A stretch of 56,249 bases of DNA. Origin: Sphingomonadales bacterium (GTDB lineage: Bacteria; Pseudomonadota; Alphaproteobacteria; Sphingomonadales; Sphingomonadaceae). Each line of letters starts with the position of its first letter. Within the stretch, counting starts at the first letter, position 1. Below are positions 16,080 to 25,490 of this stretch, piece after piece. The notes under the pieces are model-generated. The model had not been told where the DNA came from and did no database searches. It saw only the letters and a list, made by a program, of their open reading frames with translations. A program made the position numbers and the translations under genes. Location: assembly GCA_018971065.1 (NCBI GenBank), contig JAGWVC010000011.1, positions 1-56,249 of the forward strand, read 5' to 3'.

Positions 16080-17282
16080 TCAGAAGATTTCGAACAACGC
16101 GGCGGCACCCATGCCGCCGCCCACGCACATGCTGGCCACGCCGTAGCGGGCGCCGCGCCGCTTGCCTTCGATCACGATGTGCCCGGCCATCCGCGCGCCG
16201 CTCATGCCATAGGGATGGCCCATCGCAATCGCGCCGCCCGAGACGTTCAGTAAATCCGGATCGATGCCGAGGCGGTCGCGGCACGGCACCGCCTGCGCGG
16301 CGAAGGCCTCGTTGATTTCCCAGATGCCGATGTCGTCCAGCGTCAGTCCGTGGCGATCGAGCAGGCGCGGGATGGCGAGCACCGGGCCGATGCCCATTTC
16401 GCGCGGATCGCACCCGGCCACCGCCATGCCGCGAAACGCGCCGAGCGGGGCGAGGCCACGGCGCGTGGCCTCGCCGGCTTCCATCAGGACCAGCGCCGCG
16501 GCGCCATCGGATAGCTGCGAGGCATTGCCGGCGGTGACCGTGCCGCCTTCACCCAGTTCCTGCCCGCCCTTGAACACCGGCTTGAGGCCGGCGAGGCTGG
16601 CCAGCGTGGTATCGGCGCGCGGGCCTTCGTCGCGGTCGACCATGACCTCGCGTTGGGTGGTCTCGCCGGTCGCCTTGTCGGTCACTTTCATCGTCGCCGT
16701 CATCGGCACGATTTCAGCGGCAAACCGCCCGGCCGCCTGCGCCTCGGCATGGCGCGCTTGCGAGAGCAGCGCGAAATCATCCTGCATCGCGCGGGTGACG
16801 CCGTATTTCGCGGCAACGATCTCGGCGGTCTCCAGCATCGCCATATAGATGTCGGGCCGATTCGCGACCAGCCACGGGTCCTGCGCGCGATAGCGGTTCA
16901 TGTGCTCGTTCTGTAGCAGCGAAATCGACTCCACCCCGCCGCCGACGGCGATCTGCTGGCCATCGAACATCACCTGCCGCGCCGCCGTCGCCACCGCCAT
17001 CAGGCCGGAGGCGCACTGGCGGTCGATCGACATGCCGGCAACGCTGGTGGGCAGGCCGGCGCGCAGCGCGCACTGGCGGGCGATGTTGGAAAGCTGCGTG
17101 CCCTGCTGGAACGCGCAGCCCATCACCACGTCCTCGACCTCGCCACCCTCCAGCCCGGCGCGCGCCACCGCATGGCGGATCGCGTGGCCGCCCAGTTCCT
17201 GCGCCTGGGTGTCGTTGAACGCGCCGCGATGCGCCTTGCCGATCGGCGTGCGGGCGAGGCTGACGATGACCGCTTCACGCAT
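16080..17282 (-). CDS. Acetyl-CoA acyltransferase (degradative thiolase)
   Basis: A full-length 400-residue thiolase. Catalytic residues are all visible: nucleophilic Cys90 in [13 protein letters not shown], the His in [16 protein letters not shown] and the second Cys in CVGGGMG. It cleaves 3-ketoacyl-CoA to acetyl-CoA and a shortened acyl-CoA. A GTG one codon upstream (17285) is also possible; GGAAGGG within the preceding gene serves either. It is the middle gene of crotonase-thiolase-dehydrogenase, a compact beta-oxidation operon. Confidence 0.95.
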   Translation of the reverse strand: MREAVIVSLARTPIGKAHRGAFNDTQAQELGGHAIRHAVARAGLEGGEVEDVVMGCAFQQGTQLSNIARQCALRAGLPTSVAGMSIDRQCASGLMAVATAARQVMFDGQQIAVGGGVESISLLQNEHMNRYRAQDPWLVANRPDIYMAMLETAEIVAAKYGVTRAMQDDFALLSQARHAEAQAAGRFAAEIVPMTATMKVTDKATGETTQREVMVDRDEGPRADTTLASLAGLKPVFKGGQELGEGGTVTAGNASQLSDGAAALVLMEAGEATRRGLAPLGAFRGMAVAGCDPREMGIGPVLAIPRLLDRHGLTLDDIGIWEINEAFAAQAVPCRDRLGIDPDLLNVSGGAIAMGHPYGMSGARMAGHIVIEGKRRGARYGVASMCVGGGMGAAALFEIF

Positions 17283-17286
17283 CACG

Positions 17287-18081
17287 TCAGCCCTTCCGGA
17301 ACACCGGGGTTTCCTTGCGCAGCATCGCCTCGATCGCGCCGCGATGCTCGTCCGAACGGCTCGACAGCCGCTCCAGACCGGTGCTCATCTCCATGCTGGC
17401 ATGGGCCAGTTGCTTGAGGCCGATGTTGATGGCCATCTTGGTGGCGCGGATCGCCTGGGTGGCGCCGTTGAGCAATTCCTTCGCGAATTCATCGACGCGC
17501 GCGTCAAGTTCGGCGGCCGGGACAGCGTGGTTGATCAGGCCCATCGCGGCGGCCTCGGGCGTGGTGACGGGCTTGCCGGTCATCAGGAATTCCTTGGCGC
17601 GGGCATAGCCGATCAGCAGCGGCCAGATCAGCGCGCCACCGTCACCGGCCACCAGTCCGACCTTGACGTGCGGATCGGCAATGCGGGCGTGGTCAGCCAC
17701 GAAGGTCACGTCGCACAGCAGCGCCAGCGTGGCGCCGAGGCCCATCGCGTGGCCGTTGATCTTGCCGATGATCGGTTTTTCGCAGTCGAGCATCGAGTAG
17801 ACGATCTGCTTGCCTTCATAGGCCACCGCGTCGAAATCGGCGGGGTTGTCGATGCAGTGCTTCAGGAACGACAGGTCGCCGCCGGCGCTGAAGGCGCGGC
17901 CATTGCCGGTGAGCACGATCACGTCCACCGCCGGATCGGCGGCCGCTTCGATGAACACGCGGGAAAGGTCACCGTGCATGGCGCGGTTGGTGGCGTTGAG
18001 CTGATCGGGTCGATTCAGGCGGATGGTCAGCACGCCATCGTCCAGATCGTTGTCGAGATGCGCGAATTGGCCCCAGTTCAT
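17287..18081 (-). CDS. Enoyl-CoA hydratase/isomerase family protein
   Basis: A 264-residue crotonase with [40 protein letters not shown] and the loop [18 protein letters not shown]. As in the crotonase at 13818, the classical glutamates are absent and an Asp (residue 147, in AGDGG) occupies the position used by PaaG-like isomerases. It heads the operon with the thiolase and 3-hydroxyacyl-CoA dehydrogenase, so hydration or isomerisation of the enoyl-CoA is expected. It is divergent from the SDR at 18198 across 116 bases. Confidence 0.9.
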   Translation of the reverse strand: MNWGQFAHLDNDLDDGVLTIRLNRPDQLNATNRAMHGDLSRVFIEAAADPAVDVIVLTGNGRAFSAGGDLSFLKHCIDNPADFDAVAYEGKQIVYSMLDCEKPIIGKINGHAMGLGATLALLCDVTFVADHARIADPHVKVGLVAGDGGALIWPLLIGYARAKEFLMTGKPVTTPEAAAMGLINHAVPAAELDARVDEFAKELLNGATQAIRATKMAINIGLKQLAHASMEMSTGLERLSSRSDEHRGAIEAMLRKETPVFRKG

Positions 18082-18104
18082 CGTCGGTATCCTGTCAAAT
18101 CATA

Positions 18105-18127
18105 TTGCAATGCAACAGGTGCATGCA
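18105..18127. promoter_or_regulatory. Palindromes TTGCA-A-TGCAA and TGCATGCA in a divergent promoter
   Basis: TTGCAATGCAA (18105-18115) is a perfect 5-1-5 palindrome and TGCATGCATTAA (from 18120) follows at once, between the crotonase operon and the SDR/dehydrogenase operon. The ATTGCA/TGCATT core matches other promoter gaps in this window. It is a good candidate operator for divergent control. Confidence 0.5.
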
Positions 18128-18197
18128 TTAACTGGCTTGTCATGGCAAGGGGATGCTTTAGCGCATTGTGCCGCGCCGCAGTGATGGAGGAATGCGC

Positions 18198-18962
18198 ATG
18201 GGAGAGTCCAGACCAGTCGTGTTGATCACCGGCGCCAGCGGCGGCGTGGGCCGCGCGGTGGCGGCGGAGATGGCGCGGCATGGGCACGATGCGGTGCTGC
18301 TTTACCGCTCCAACGCAGCCGCCGTTGCCGAGGCGGAAGCGGCGGTGCGCGACGCCGGTGGTGAAACGCTGACCATCCAGGCCGATCTGACCGATGCCGA
18401 TGCCGTGCAGGCGGCGGTCGATGCGGCGGTGGCGCGCTTTGGCCGGCTCGATGTGCTGGCGCACTGTGCCGGCGCCTACACCGGCTGGAAAACGATTCGC
18501 GACCTGACGCCCGCCGACTGGCGCGGGTTCCTCGATGCCGATCTCTCGGGCTTTTTCTACGTGCTCTCGGCCTGCATCCGCCACATGCACGAGGCGAAGC
18601 GCGGCGTCGTCGTCGCGGTGTCGTCGATCGCGGCGCAGGCCTGCCAGCCCAAGGGCGGCCAGGCGGCGGCGGCCAAGGCCGGGCTGGAGGCGCTGGTGCG
18701 CGTCGTCGCCAAGGAGGAAGGCCGCCACGGCATCCGCGCCAACGGCGTCGCCATCGGCCTCACTGAGACCGAGATGGGCGCCGATGCCGAGCGCGCGTGG
18801 GGCGCCGAGGCCACCAAGCGCCTGCTTGCCGCCGCGCCGCTGGGGCGCATGGGCCAGCCCGAGGAGATCGCGCGCGTCGTCCGCTTCCTCGCCAGCGACG
18901 AGGCCAGCTACGTGACGGGCAAGATTCTCCAGGTCGATGGCGGCCAGATCATCGCCGGGTAA
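18198..18962 (+). CDS. SDR-fold protein lacking the catalytic Tyr
   Basis: A 254-residue SDR-like protein with an intact nucleotide-binding start (VLITGASGGVGRAV) and a normal end (YVTGKILQVDGGQIIAG). NNAG is replaced by HCAG. In the active site the Ser is present (VAVSSIAAQ) and Lys160 is present, but the residue four before it is Ala156 where classical SDRs have Tyr. ATG 18198 sits seven bases after GGAGG; ATG 18192 is too close to it. It is co-transcribed with the acyl-CoA dehydrogenase 11 bases downstream. It may be a non-classical reductase or a non-catalytic partner. Confidence 0.85.
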   Translation: MGESRPVVLITGASGGVGRAVAAEMARHGHDAVLLYRSNAAAVAEAEAAVRDAGGETLTIQADLTDADAVQAAVDAAVARFGRLDVLAHCAGAYTGWKTIRDLTPADWRGFLDADLSGFFYVLSACIRHMHEAKRGVVVAVSSIAAQACQPKGGQAAAAKAGLEALVRVVAKEEGRHGIRANGVAIGLTETEMGADAERAWGAEATKRLLAAAPLGRMGQPEEIARVVRFLASDEASYVTGKILQVDGGQIIAG

Positions 18963-18973
18963 GGGACAGCGCA

Positions 18974-20143
18974 ATGAGCAACGATATGACAACCGAGGAA
19001 ATCCAGTCCCTCGTCGATTACGCCAGCCGCTACTTCATGGAGAAGCTGCACCCGCTGCAGCAGCGCATGGACGACGAGGAGTGGTTTCCCGAGGAGGAAT
19101 TCCGCGCGCTCGGGCAGATGGGTTTCCTCGGCATCACCGTGCCGCCCGAATATGGCGGGCAGGGGCTTTCCTACCTCGCCGCCGGCATGCTGGGCGAGGC
19201 GATGGCCTATGCCAACCCGGCGCTGGCGTTCAGCTGGACCAGCCACGACAACCTGTGCCTCGATGCGCTTTACCGCAATGGCAACGAGGAGCAGCGTCGG
19301 CGCTTCGTGCCGAAGATGTGCAGTGGCGAGATGATCGGCGGCCTCGGCATGACCGAGCCGGGCGCGGGCTCGGATGCGCTGGGTTCGATGCGCACCACCG
19401 CGCGGAAGAACGGCGACCACTACCTGCTCAACGGCGGCAAGCTCTACATCACCAACGGTCCGGTAGCCGACGTGTTCATCGTCTATGCCAAGACCGCGCC
19501 GGACCTCGGCAACAAGGGCATCAGCGCGTTCATCGTCGAGAAAACCGCGCCCGGCTTCAAGTGTGCGCAGAAGCTCGACAAGATGGGTTTTCGCGGCAGC
19601 GCCACCGGCGAACTGGTGTTCGAGGACTGCGTGGTGCCGGTGGAAAACCTGATCCGTGACGAGAACAAGGGCGCCGGCGTAATGATGAGCGGGCTGGACG
19701 TGGAGCGCTTGCTCTCGGCGCCGCTGTGCACCGGCCCGGCGCAGCGCGCGCTCGACCTCGCGCTCGATCACGCGAAAACGCGGGTGCAGTTCGGGCAGGC
19801 GATCGGCCAGTTTCAGCTTGTCCAGGCGCATCTGGCCGACATGTTCGTCGCCATCGACACCTCGCGCACCTACCTGCACCGCGCGCTCGCGATGTGCGAT
19901 GCGATGGAACTGACCCAGGCCGGGCGCGGCGACATCCACAAGGTTTCCGCCGCCGCGCTGATCCAGTGCAGCCGCGCCGGCAGCTTCGTCACCGATGCGG
20001 CGGTGCAGATCTTCGGCGGCTCGGGCTACATGCGCGACACCGAGGTCAACCGGCTCTACCGCACCTCGAAGGTGATGGAGATCGCCGCGGGAACGCAGGA
20101 AATCCGCAAGACCATCATCGCCAAGGAACTGCTGAAGGGGTGA
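18974..20143 (+). CDS. Acyl-CoA dehydrogenase, isovaleryl-CoA dehydrogenase-like
   Basis: A 389-residue FAD-dependent dehydrogenase with FLGITVPPEYGGQGLSY, the signature GGLGMTEPGAGSDALG, YITNGPVADVFIVYAKT and QIFGGSGYMRDTEVNRLYR. The catalytic base position is diagnostic: Glu244 lies in SGLDVERLL, as in isovaleryl-CoA dehydrogenases, while the usual C-terminal Glu is replaced (EIAAGTQEI). That suggests a branched or bulky acyl-CoA substrate. AAGGGA precedes the start. It is the second gene of the SDR-led operon and would pass electrons to ETF encoded elsewhere. Confidence 0.93.
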   Translation: MSNDMTTEEIQSLVDYASRYFMEKLHPLQQRMDDEEWFPEEEFRALGQMGFLGITVPPEYGGQGLSYLAAGMLGEAMAYANPALAFSWTSHDNLCLDALYRNGNEEQRRRFVPKMCSGEMIGGLGMTEPGAGSDALGSMRTTARKNGDHYLLNGGKLYITNGPVADVFIVYAKTAPDLGNKGISAFIVEKTAPGFKCAQKLDKMGFRGSATGELVFEDCVVPVENLIRDENKGAGVMMSGLDVERLLSAPLCTGPAQRALDLALDHAKTRVQFGQAIGQFQLVQAHLADMFVAIDTSRTYLHRALAMCDAMELTQAGRGDIHKVSAAALIQCSRAGSFVTDAAVQIFGGSGYMRDTEVNRLYRTSKVMEIAAGTQEIRKTIIAKELLKG

Positions 20144-20165
20144 TGGTTGCGAGGCCGCGCGCGGT

Positions 20166-21347
20166 TCACACCGCCCGCGCGGCTTCCAGCCCGGCAATCT
20201 CCGCCGCCGAATAGCCCAGCGTGGCGAGGATTTCGTGGTTGTGCTCGCCGATGCCCGGCGGGGCGCGGGTGATCGCCGGCTGGCTCACGCTCATGTCGAG
20301 CGGCAGGCGCATCAGCGGCGCCGGCTCCGGCAGCCCGGGGACGGGACAGGGCTGGAGAAAGTCCATCGCCGAGACTTGCTCATGTTCGATCGCCTCCTGC
20401 GGCGAAAGCACCGGCCCCGCCGGAATGCCCGCTGCCGCCAGCTCCGCCAGCGCTTCGTCGTTGCTTCGCATCGCGCACCATGCGCCCATGCGCTCGGACA
20501 GCACAGCGCCGTTTGCTCCGCGCAGTTCGTCGGTGGCGAAGCGCGGGTCTTCCAGCCAGTGCGGCTCCTGCATCAGCCGGGTCCAGCGGCGGAAGATCGG
20601 ATCGCCGACGACTTGCGTGACCACCCAGCCGTCCTGCGTGCGGAATGTGTCGGTAGGGCCGTTGACGAAGCTGCGGTTGCCGATCGCCTGCCGGTTCGTG
20701 CCGGCGATCGCCTGCTCGACCAGATAGGTGCCGGCCACGGCAAGGCCGCTGCCCAGCAGGCTGGCGTCGATCTGCTGGCCGCGCCCGGTGTGGTCCCGCT
20801 CGCGCAACGCCGCCATCACGCCGAACGCGCAGTACAATGCCGAGGCATGATCCACCCAGGTGATCGGCGTGCGATAGGGATGGTCGCCCGGCCCCGACAG
20901 GTACGCCGAGCCGCACATCGCCTGCCCGACGCTGTCGAACCCCGGCCGATCGGTCCACGGCCCGCGCGGGCCGAACGAGGAAACATTGGCGAGGATCACG
21001 TCCGGCTTGTCCGCGCAGAGCGTGGCATAGTCGATGCCCATCCCCGCCAGCGCCGAGACCGGCACGTTGGCCACCACGACGTCGGTCTGCCGCACCAGCC
21101 GGCGCAGCACCTCGCGGCCTTCGTCCTTGCGCGTGTCGAGCGTCAGCGAGCGTTTGTTGCGGTTGATCTGGAGGAACAGCGCGCCCTGCTCGTCATCGGT
21201 GACGGGCGTCAGCCAGCGGTCCTCGCTGCCGCCGATGCGATCGACACGGATCACGTCGGCGCCGAAATCCGCGAGCATCGTCGCGCACCACGGGCCGGCG
21301 ACATAGCGCCCGAAATCGAGCACGCGGATGCCGTCGAGCGCTGCCAT
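20166..21347 (-). CDS. CaiB/BaiF-family CoA-transferase
   Basis: A 393-residue family III CoA-transferase: LDGIRVLDFGRYVAGPWCATMLADFGADVI at the N-terminus, NRNKRSLTLDTRK, and a probable catalytic Asp166 in TWVDHAS. Its start overlaps the upstream thiolase stop as TAATG, so it is translationally coupled in the DUF35-thiolase-CoA-transferase operon. It probably activates a carboxylate of the pathway, or moves CoA from a product back to the substrate. It differs clearly from the CoA-transferase at 5870 and is not a recent duplicate. Confidence 0.9.
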   Translation of the reverse strand: MAALDGIRVLDFGRYVAGPWCATMLADFGADVIRVDRIGGSEDRWLTPVTDDEQGALFLQINRNKRSLTLDTRKDEGREVLRRLVRQTDVVVANVPVSALAGMGIDYATLCADKPDVILANVSSFGPRGPWTDRPGFDSVGQAMCGSAYLSGPGDHPYRTPITWVDHASALYCAFGVMAALRERDHTGRGQQIDASLLGSGLAVAGTYLVEQAIAGTNRQAIGNRSFVNGPTDTFRTQDGWVVTQVVGDPIFRRWTRLMQEPHWLEDPRFATDELRGANGAVLSERMGAWCAMRSNDEALAELAAAGIPAGPVLSPQEAIEHEQVSAMDFLQPCPVPGLPEPAPLMRLPLDMSVSQPAITRAPPGIGEHNHEILATLGYSAAEIAGLEAARAV

Positions 21348-22492
21348 TACTTGCTGATGATCGACACGCCCGCCGTCCCCGGCGCGCCATAAAGCTGGCC
21401 ATAGCCGACCTTGGGCGAGCCCGAAATCTGGCGCTCGCCCGCTAACCCGCGCAACTGTTGGACGATCTCGTGCACCTGCCGCAGCCCCGAGGCGCCGATC
21501 GGCTCGCCATTGGCGATCAGGCCGCCATCGGTGTTGATCGGCAGGCGGCCGCCGATCCTGGTGTCGCCATCGGCCAGCATGCGTTCCTGCTCACCATCCT
21601 TGCAGAAGCCGTTCTCGGCCATGTGGATCACCTCGGCGCCCGAATCGGTATCCTGCAACTGCACGACATCGACGTCCTCCGGCCCGATCCCCGCCTGCTC
21701 ATACGCCGCGCGCGAAGCATAAACGGTCGGGGCGACGTCGCCATCCACGAATGCCGAGCTGGAGTGCACCTCATAGGCCCCCGCCGTCCGCGTGCGCAGC
21801 GCGGTGGCGCGCAGGAACAACGGATCGCGCGTGTACTTGCGCGCGACGTCGGCGCGGCACAGAACCACGGCGGCGGCGCCTTCGTCGGGCGTGCAGAACA
21901 TGTAGTGGCGCAGCGGGTAATTGAGCATCGGCGAGGCCATGATCTGGTCCTCGCTCAACGCCTTGCGCCGGAACGCGTTGGGGTTGAGCACGCCGTTGGC
22001 GTAGTTCTTGGCCGCCACCCGCGCCAGCGTCTCGTGGCTGATGCCATGATCGTGCATATAGCGGTTGATCTTCATGCCGAAGAACTTGGTGGTGAGGAAT
22101 AACCCCGCCGCGCCGTACCAGGATGGCGCGCCATAGTGCACCGGATCGGAGGTGAACGCGCCCGAATCGTGCTTGTCCATGCCCACGGCGACGCCGATCT
22201 CGTACTTGCCCGAGCGGATGCCGTCGGCCGTCAGCTCCAGCGCCGTCGCTGCGGTGGCGCAGCCGTTGTAGACGTCCATGAACGGAATGCCGGTGCGGCC
22301 AAGGCGGCCGACCACCGCATCGGGGTTGTCCACCTCGAAACTGCCACCGAACGCGAATTGCACGTCCTTCCAGGTGACCCCGGCATCGGCCAGCGCGCTG
22401 CGGACGGCTTCGGCGCCCATGTCGATCGCGGACTTGCCGGGAAAGCGGCCGAAGCGGTGGATGCCAACGCCCAGGACTACGACTTCATGCAT
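21347..22492 (-). CDS. Lipid-transfer-protein/SCP-x-type thiolase (candidate aldolase subunit)
   Basis: A 381-residue thiolase-superfamily protein of the non-condensing lipid-transfer type. Cys78 in VYNGCATAATAL is at the nucleophile position; NTDGGLIANGEPIGASGLRQ matches the C-terminal catalytic region. Together with a DUF35 protein, relatives such as Ltp2 perform retro-aldol cleavage of side-chain beta-hydroxy-CoA esters in steroid degraders; others are plain thiolases. The DUF35 gene lies 12 bases upstream, which supports a two-subunit enzyme. Substrate and reaction type are inferred from that pairing. Confidence 0.88.
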   Translation of the reverse strand: MHEVVVLGVGIHRFGRFPGKSAIDMGAEAVRSALADAGVTWKDVQFAFGGSFEVDNPDAVVGRLGRTGIPFMDVYNGCATAATALELTADGIRSGKYEIGVAVGMDKHDSGAFTSDPVHYGAPSWYGAAGLFLTTKFFGMKINRYMHDHGISHETLARVAAKNYANGVLNPNAFRRKALSEDQIMASPMLNYPLRHYMFCTPDEGAAAVVLCRADVARKYTRDPLFLRATALRTRTAGAYEVHSSSAFVDGDVAPTVYASRAAYEQAGIGPEDVDVVQLQDTDSGAEVIHMAENGFCKDGEQERMLADGDTRIGGRLPINTDGGLIANGEPIGASGLRQVHEIVQQLRGLAGERQISGSPKVGYGQLYGAPGTAGVSIISK

Positions 22493-22504
22493 GGTGTTTC
22501 CCCC

Positions 22505-22924
22505 TCAGACCGGCTTGAACGCGAAGGTGACGACTTCGCCGTCGTCGGTGCTGCGGAACGGCACGATCGCCAGTTCCACCGGCATGTCGAACTTCAGCTT
22601 CGCAGGGTCGCCCTCGGTCAGCCGGCCTTCGACCATGACCACGCCTTCGAGGTTCACCAGCCCGACGCCGAAGCCCTTGAACGTCTCGGGCGTCTCGCCG
22701 CCTTCGTAGGGCGCCTTGGGCAGGAAGTCCTGCGTGGTCCACGCGTGCAGCGTGCCGGTGCGGGGCAGCAGCTCGCGCGCCAGGTCGGTGCTGCCGCAGG
22801 CGCCGCAACCGGGCTGCTCGGGAAAGAACACCGCGCCGCATGTCCCGCAGCGACAACCGATCAGCTGTGGCTTGTCGGACGGCCAGGTAAATACGTCTTC
22901 GGCGAACGGGGTGGCGATCGGCAC
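22505..22924 (-). CDS. DUF35 OB-fold/zinc-ribbon protein
   Basis: A 139-residue protein with a rubredoxin-like zinc ribbon (Cys26-x2-Cys29 and Cys40-x2-Cys43) followed by an OB-fold with FGVGLVNLEGVVMVEGRL and a C-terminal VVTFAFKPV strand. DUF35 proteins are obligate partners of lipid-transfer thiolases and bind acyl-CoA. GTG 22924 (VPIATPF) is preferred because AGGA lies nine bases upstream; an in-frame ATG at 22951 would add MHPLRGRCA without a ribosome site. It is the first gene of the operon and is divergent from the TonB receptor. Confidence 0.88.
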   Translation of the reverse strand: MPIATPFAEDVFTWPSDKPQLIGCRCGTCGAVFFPEQPGCGACGSTDLARELLPRTGTLHAWTTQDFLPKAPYEGGETPETFKGFGVGLVNLEGVVMVEGRLTEGDPAKLKFDMPVELAIVPFRSTDDGEVVTFAFKPV

Positions 22925-23044
22925 GGCGCAACGTCCTCTCAATGGGTGCATGTTGATGCCTGTTAGGGCCGCCGCGCTGCGATCTCAACCCGATTCTGAG
23001 TGAAATGACACAGGCGTGAACCAATTTTCCGCCCTGCTGGAGAA

Positions 23045-23079
23045 ATGCATTGACATAATACAACGGAGTCGATGCATTG
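23045..23079. promoter_or_regulatory. Two direct ATGCATTG repeats before the TonB receptor
   Basis: ATGCATTG occurs at 23045-23052 and 23072-23079, 27 bases apart; the first runs into TTGACA (23050-23055), a possible -35 box. The region separates the DUF35 operon from the TonB receptor and carries the ATTGCA/TGCATT core found at other promoters. Confidence 0.45.
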
Positions 23080-23151
23080 CAAATATTCGTGGCGACCGGA
23101 TTCGAGGTGAAACCGATCGCGCAAGGCCTGCCACAGGTGAGGGGAAACAGC

Positions 23152-25446
23152 ATGAGGCAATACCGGAACACCCGTAAGGCATGGCGCCTGGCGCTGCTGG
23201 CCAGCGCCCTGACATTCGGCCCGATCGGCGCGGCCGGCACGGCGTTCGCGCAGCAGCAGCCCGCCGCATCGTCCGATCAGGACATCATTGTCACCGCGCA
23301 GCGCCGGTCCGAGCGACTTGAGGATGTGCCGGCATCGGTCGCGGTGGTCCTGCCCGAGACGCTGGCCAAGGCCGGGGTCAACAATCTGCAGGACATCGGC
23401 CGCATCGCCCCGGGCGTTCAGGTCAACCAGTCCGGCCTCTCGACCCAGCCGGCCATCCGCGGCGTCACCACGCTGACCAACGGCGCGTTCAACGAGAACA
23501 ACATCGGCATCTATGTGGACGGCTTCTATGTGCCGGATACGCTGTCGATCAATTCGGACCTCGTGAACGTCAAGTCGGTCGAAGTGCTGAAAGGGCCGCA
23601 GGGCACGCTTTATGGCCGCAACGCCACCGGTGGCGCCATCCTGATCAACACGCTCGACCCCGAGAAGAAACTGACCGGCAAGTTCGAGATCGAATACGGC
23701 CGCTTCAACGAACTGGCGGTCAAGGGCTATGTCTCGGTGCCGCTCAGCGACAGCGTGCGCCTCAGCGTTGCCGCCGCCGATCGGCATGGCGATGGCTACA
23801 TCCGCCTGCAGGACCCGGTGAACCCCACTGGCAAGGGCGGGCCAGCCGCCCCGTTCACCCAGCGTTCCATCCGCGTGAAGCTGCAGGCCGATCTCTCGCC
23901 AAATCTGCAAGCCACGCTCGGCTTCAACTACGGCCTTTCGGACGATCCGCGCGGCAACCTCTACACGCCGCGCTATTACCTTTCGGCTGCGATCGCCGCG
24001 CTGCCCGCGACCAGCCGGCCGACCGACGCCACTCTGGTTGCCTATACCTACAAGCCGGTGATCCGCGCGCTCACCCGCGAAGTGACCGGCAAGCTGGCCT
24101 GGAACACCCCGATCGGCACACTGACCTCGCGCACCAGCTACGCGTGGCGCAAGTCCGATGTCTATTTCGATTTCGACGGCAGCTATGCCGATCTCTACGG
24201 CTACGCGGTCAACAACTATCGCAACCACACCTTCCAGGAATCGATCGACTACAACATCAATGCGATCCGGAACGTCGATCTGCTGGTCGGCGGCCTCTAC
24301 TACAGCGATTATTCCGGGCCGGGCACGCAGTTCGGCGGCAAGCCTATCACCAGCCTCACCAATGGCCCGGGCCTCAATCCCACCGCCGCCAGTTCGGTGA
24401 CGCTCAATTCGAAGTCCTACGCCATCTATGCCGATCTCACCTGGCACGCCACGCCGCGCCTCGCGATCAATCTCGGCGGCCGCTACAGCCACGATGACCG
24501 CGCGGTGGACGAGTTCATCCAGGCGATCAGCGGCGGTGCGCTGGGCGCCTATTCGCTGCCCGAAGTGGCGAAGTCGGCCGGGTTCGACAAGTTCACCCCG
24601 CGCGCCTCGATCCGCTATGAACTGGCGCCGCGCACCAATGTCTATTTCACCTACTCGATGGGCTATCGCTCCGGCTCGTTCAACGCCAACACCATCTCGA
24701 ACGCGGCGTTCCTGATCCCGATCAAGCCGGAGCAGCTCAATTCCTACGAACTCGGCTTCAAGACCGTGCAGGGCAGCGTGCGCGCCGAACTCGCCGGGTT
24801 CTATTATGACTACACCAACTACAACGTCTCGCTGACGGTGCCTAACCCGTTGATCCCGGGCAGCGTCACCACCGTGCTTGGCAACGCGCCCAAGGCGACG
24901 ATCTACGGCATCGAGGGGCAGGCCAGCTTCACGGTGATGGAAAACACCCACGTCACCGTCGGCGCCTCGTGGCTGCACGCGCGCTTCGGCGATTTCGCCA
25001 ACGCCATCGGCACCGGGCTGAACGCCGCCACCCAGCGCGACATCAGCGGGCAGGTGCAGGACTGGAGCAACCAGCAGATGTCGCGTGCGCCGAACTTCTC
25101 GGCCAACGTGATGATCGACCACACCATGGACCTGCTGGGCGGCAAGCTGAACGGCTCGGCCAACATGCGCTATTCGGACAGCTACGTGATCGCCGATCCG
25201 TCCACATATGGTCCGCTGGCCGGCGCGCTCGCCAACGTGCAGCGCTATCGGCAGAGCCGGATGGCGCTGGTCGATGGTCAGGTTTCGTGGACCGATCCCA
25301 GCGGGCGCTACACGGTGGCGGTGTGGGGCAAGAACCTTACCAACCACAAGTACCGGCTGACCTACAAGGGCACCTCGACTTACGGCGATTATGGCGTCCG
25401 CGCCGCGCCGATCACCTTTGGCGGGCGTCTCGGCGTCAGCTTCTGA
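23152..25446 (+). CDS. TonB-dependent outer-membrane receptor
   Basis: A 764-residue receptor. A signal peptide of about 33 residues ends AGTAFA before QQQPAAS; a TonB-box-like DIIVTAQRR follows, then the plug domain with VEVLKGPQGTLYGRNATGGA and a long beta-barrel ending in an aromatic (GRLGVSF). ATG 23152 follows GAGGGGA; upstream starts would place extra residues before the signal peptide. It belongs to the large sphingomonad receptor group often found in catabolic clusters and probably imports the hydrophobic substrate or an intermediate across the outer membrane. Confidence 0.95.
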   Translation: MRQYRNTRKAWRLALLASALTFGPIGAAGTAFAQQQPAASSDQDIIVTAQRRSERLEDVPASVAVVLPETLAKAGVNNLQDIGRIAPGVQVNQSGLSTQPAIRGVTTLTNGAFNENNIGIYVDGFYVPDTLSINSDLVNVKSVEVLKGPQGTLYGRNATGGAILINTLDPEKKLTGKFEIEYGRFNELAVKGYVSVPLSDSVRLSVAAADRHGDGYIRLQDPVNPTGKGGPAAPFTQRSIRVKLQADLSPNLQATLGFNYGLSDDPRGNLYTPRYYLSAAIAALPATSRPTDATLVAYTYKPVIRALTREVTGKLAWNTPIGTLTSRTSYAWRKSDVYFDFDGSYADLYGYAVNNYRNHTFQESIDYNINAIRNVDLLVGGLYYSDYSGPGTQFGGKPITSLTNGPGLNPTAASSVTLNSKSYAIYADLTWHATPRLAINLGGRYSHDDRAVDEFIQAISGGALGAYSLPEVAKSAGFDKFTPRASIRYELAPRTNVYFTYSMGYRSGSFNANTISNAAFLIPIKPEQLNSYELGFKTVQGSVRAELAGFYYDYTNYNVSLTVPNPLIPGSVTTVLGNAPKATIYGIEGQASFTVMENTHVTVGASWLHARFGDFANAIGTGLNAATQRDISGQVQDWSNQQMSRAPNFSANVMIDHTMDLLGGKLNGSANMRYSDSYVIADPSTYGPLAGALANVQRYRQSRMALVDGQVSWTDPSGRYTVAVWGKNLTNHKYRLTYKGTSTYGDYGVRAAPITFGGRLGVSF

Positions 25447-25452
25447 ACGGCG

Positions 25453-25490
25453 GCGTTGCCTTCGTCCTCACGCCGGGGCGGAGGCAACGC
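25453..25490. terminator. Hairpin between convergent TonB-receptor and SDR genes
   Basis: Perfect arms GCGTTGCC (25453-25460) and GGCAACGC (25483-25490) flank a 22-base loop just after the receptor stop. The right arm lies within the last codons of the convergent SDR. A bidirectional terminator is plausible although no T-run follows. Confidence 0.4.

Noticed and set aside
22963..25347. A 794-codon minus-strand open frame
   Set aside because: It is antisense to the TonB receptor, is full of Arg/Gly/His-rich low-information sequence and has no family motif.
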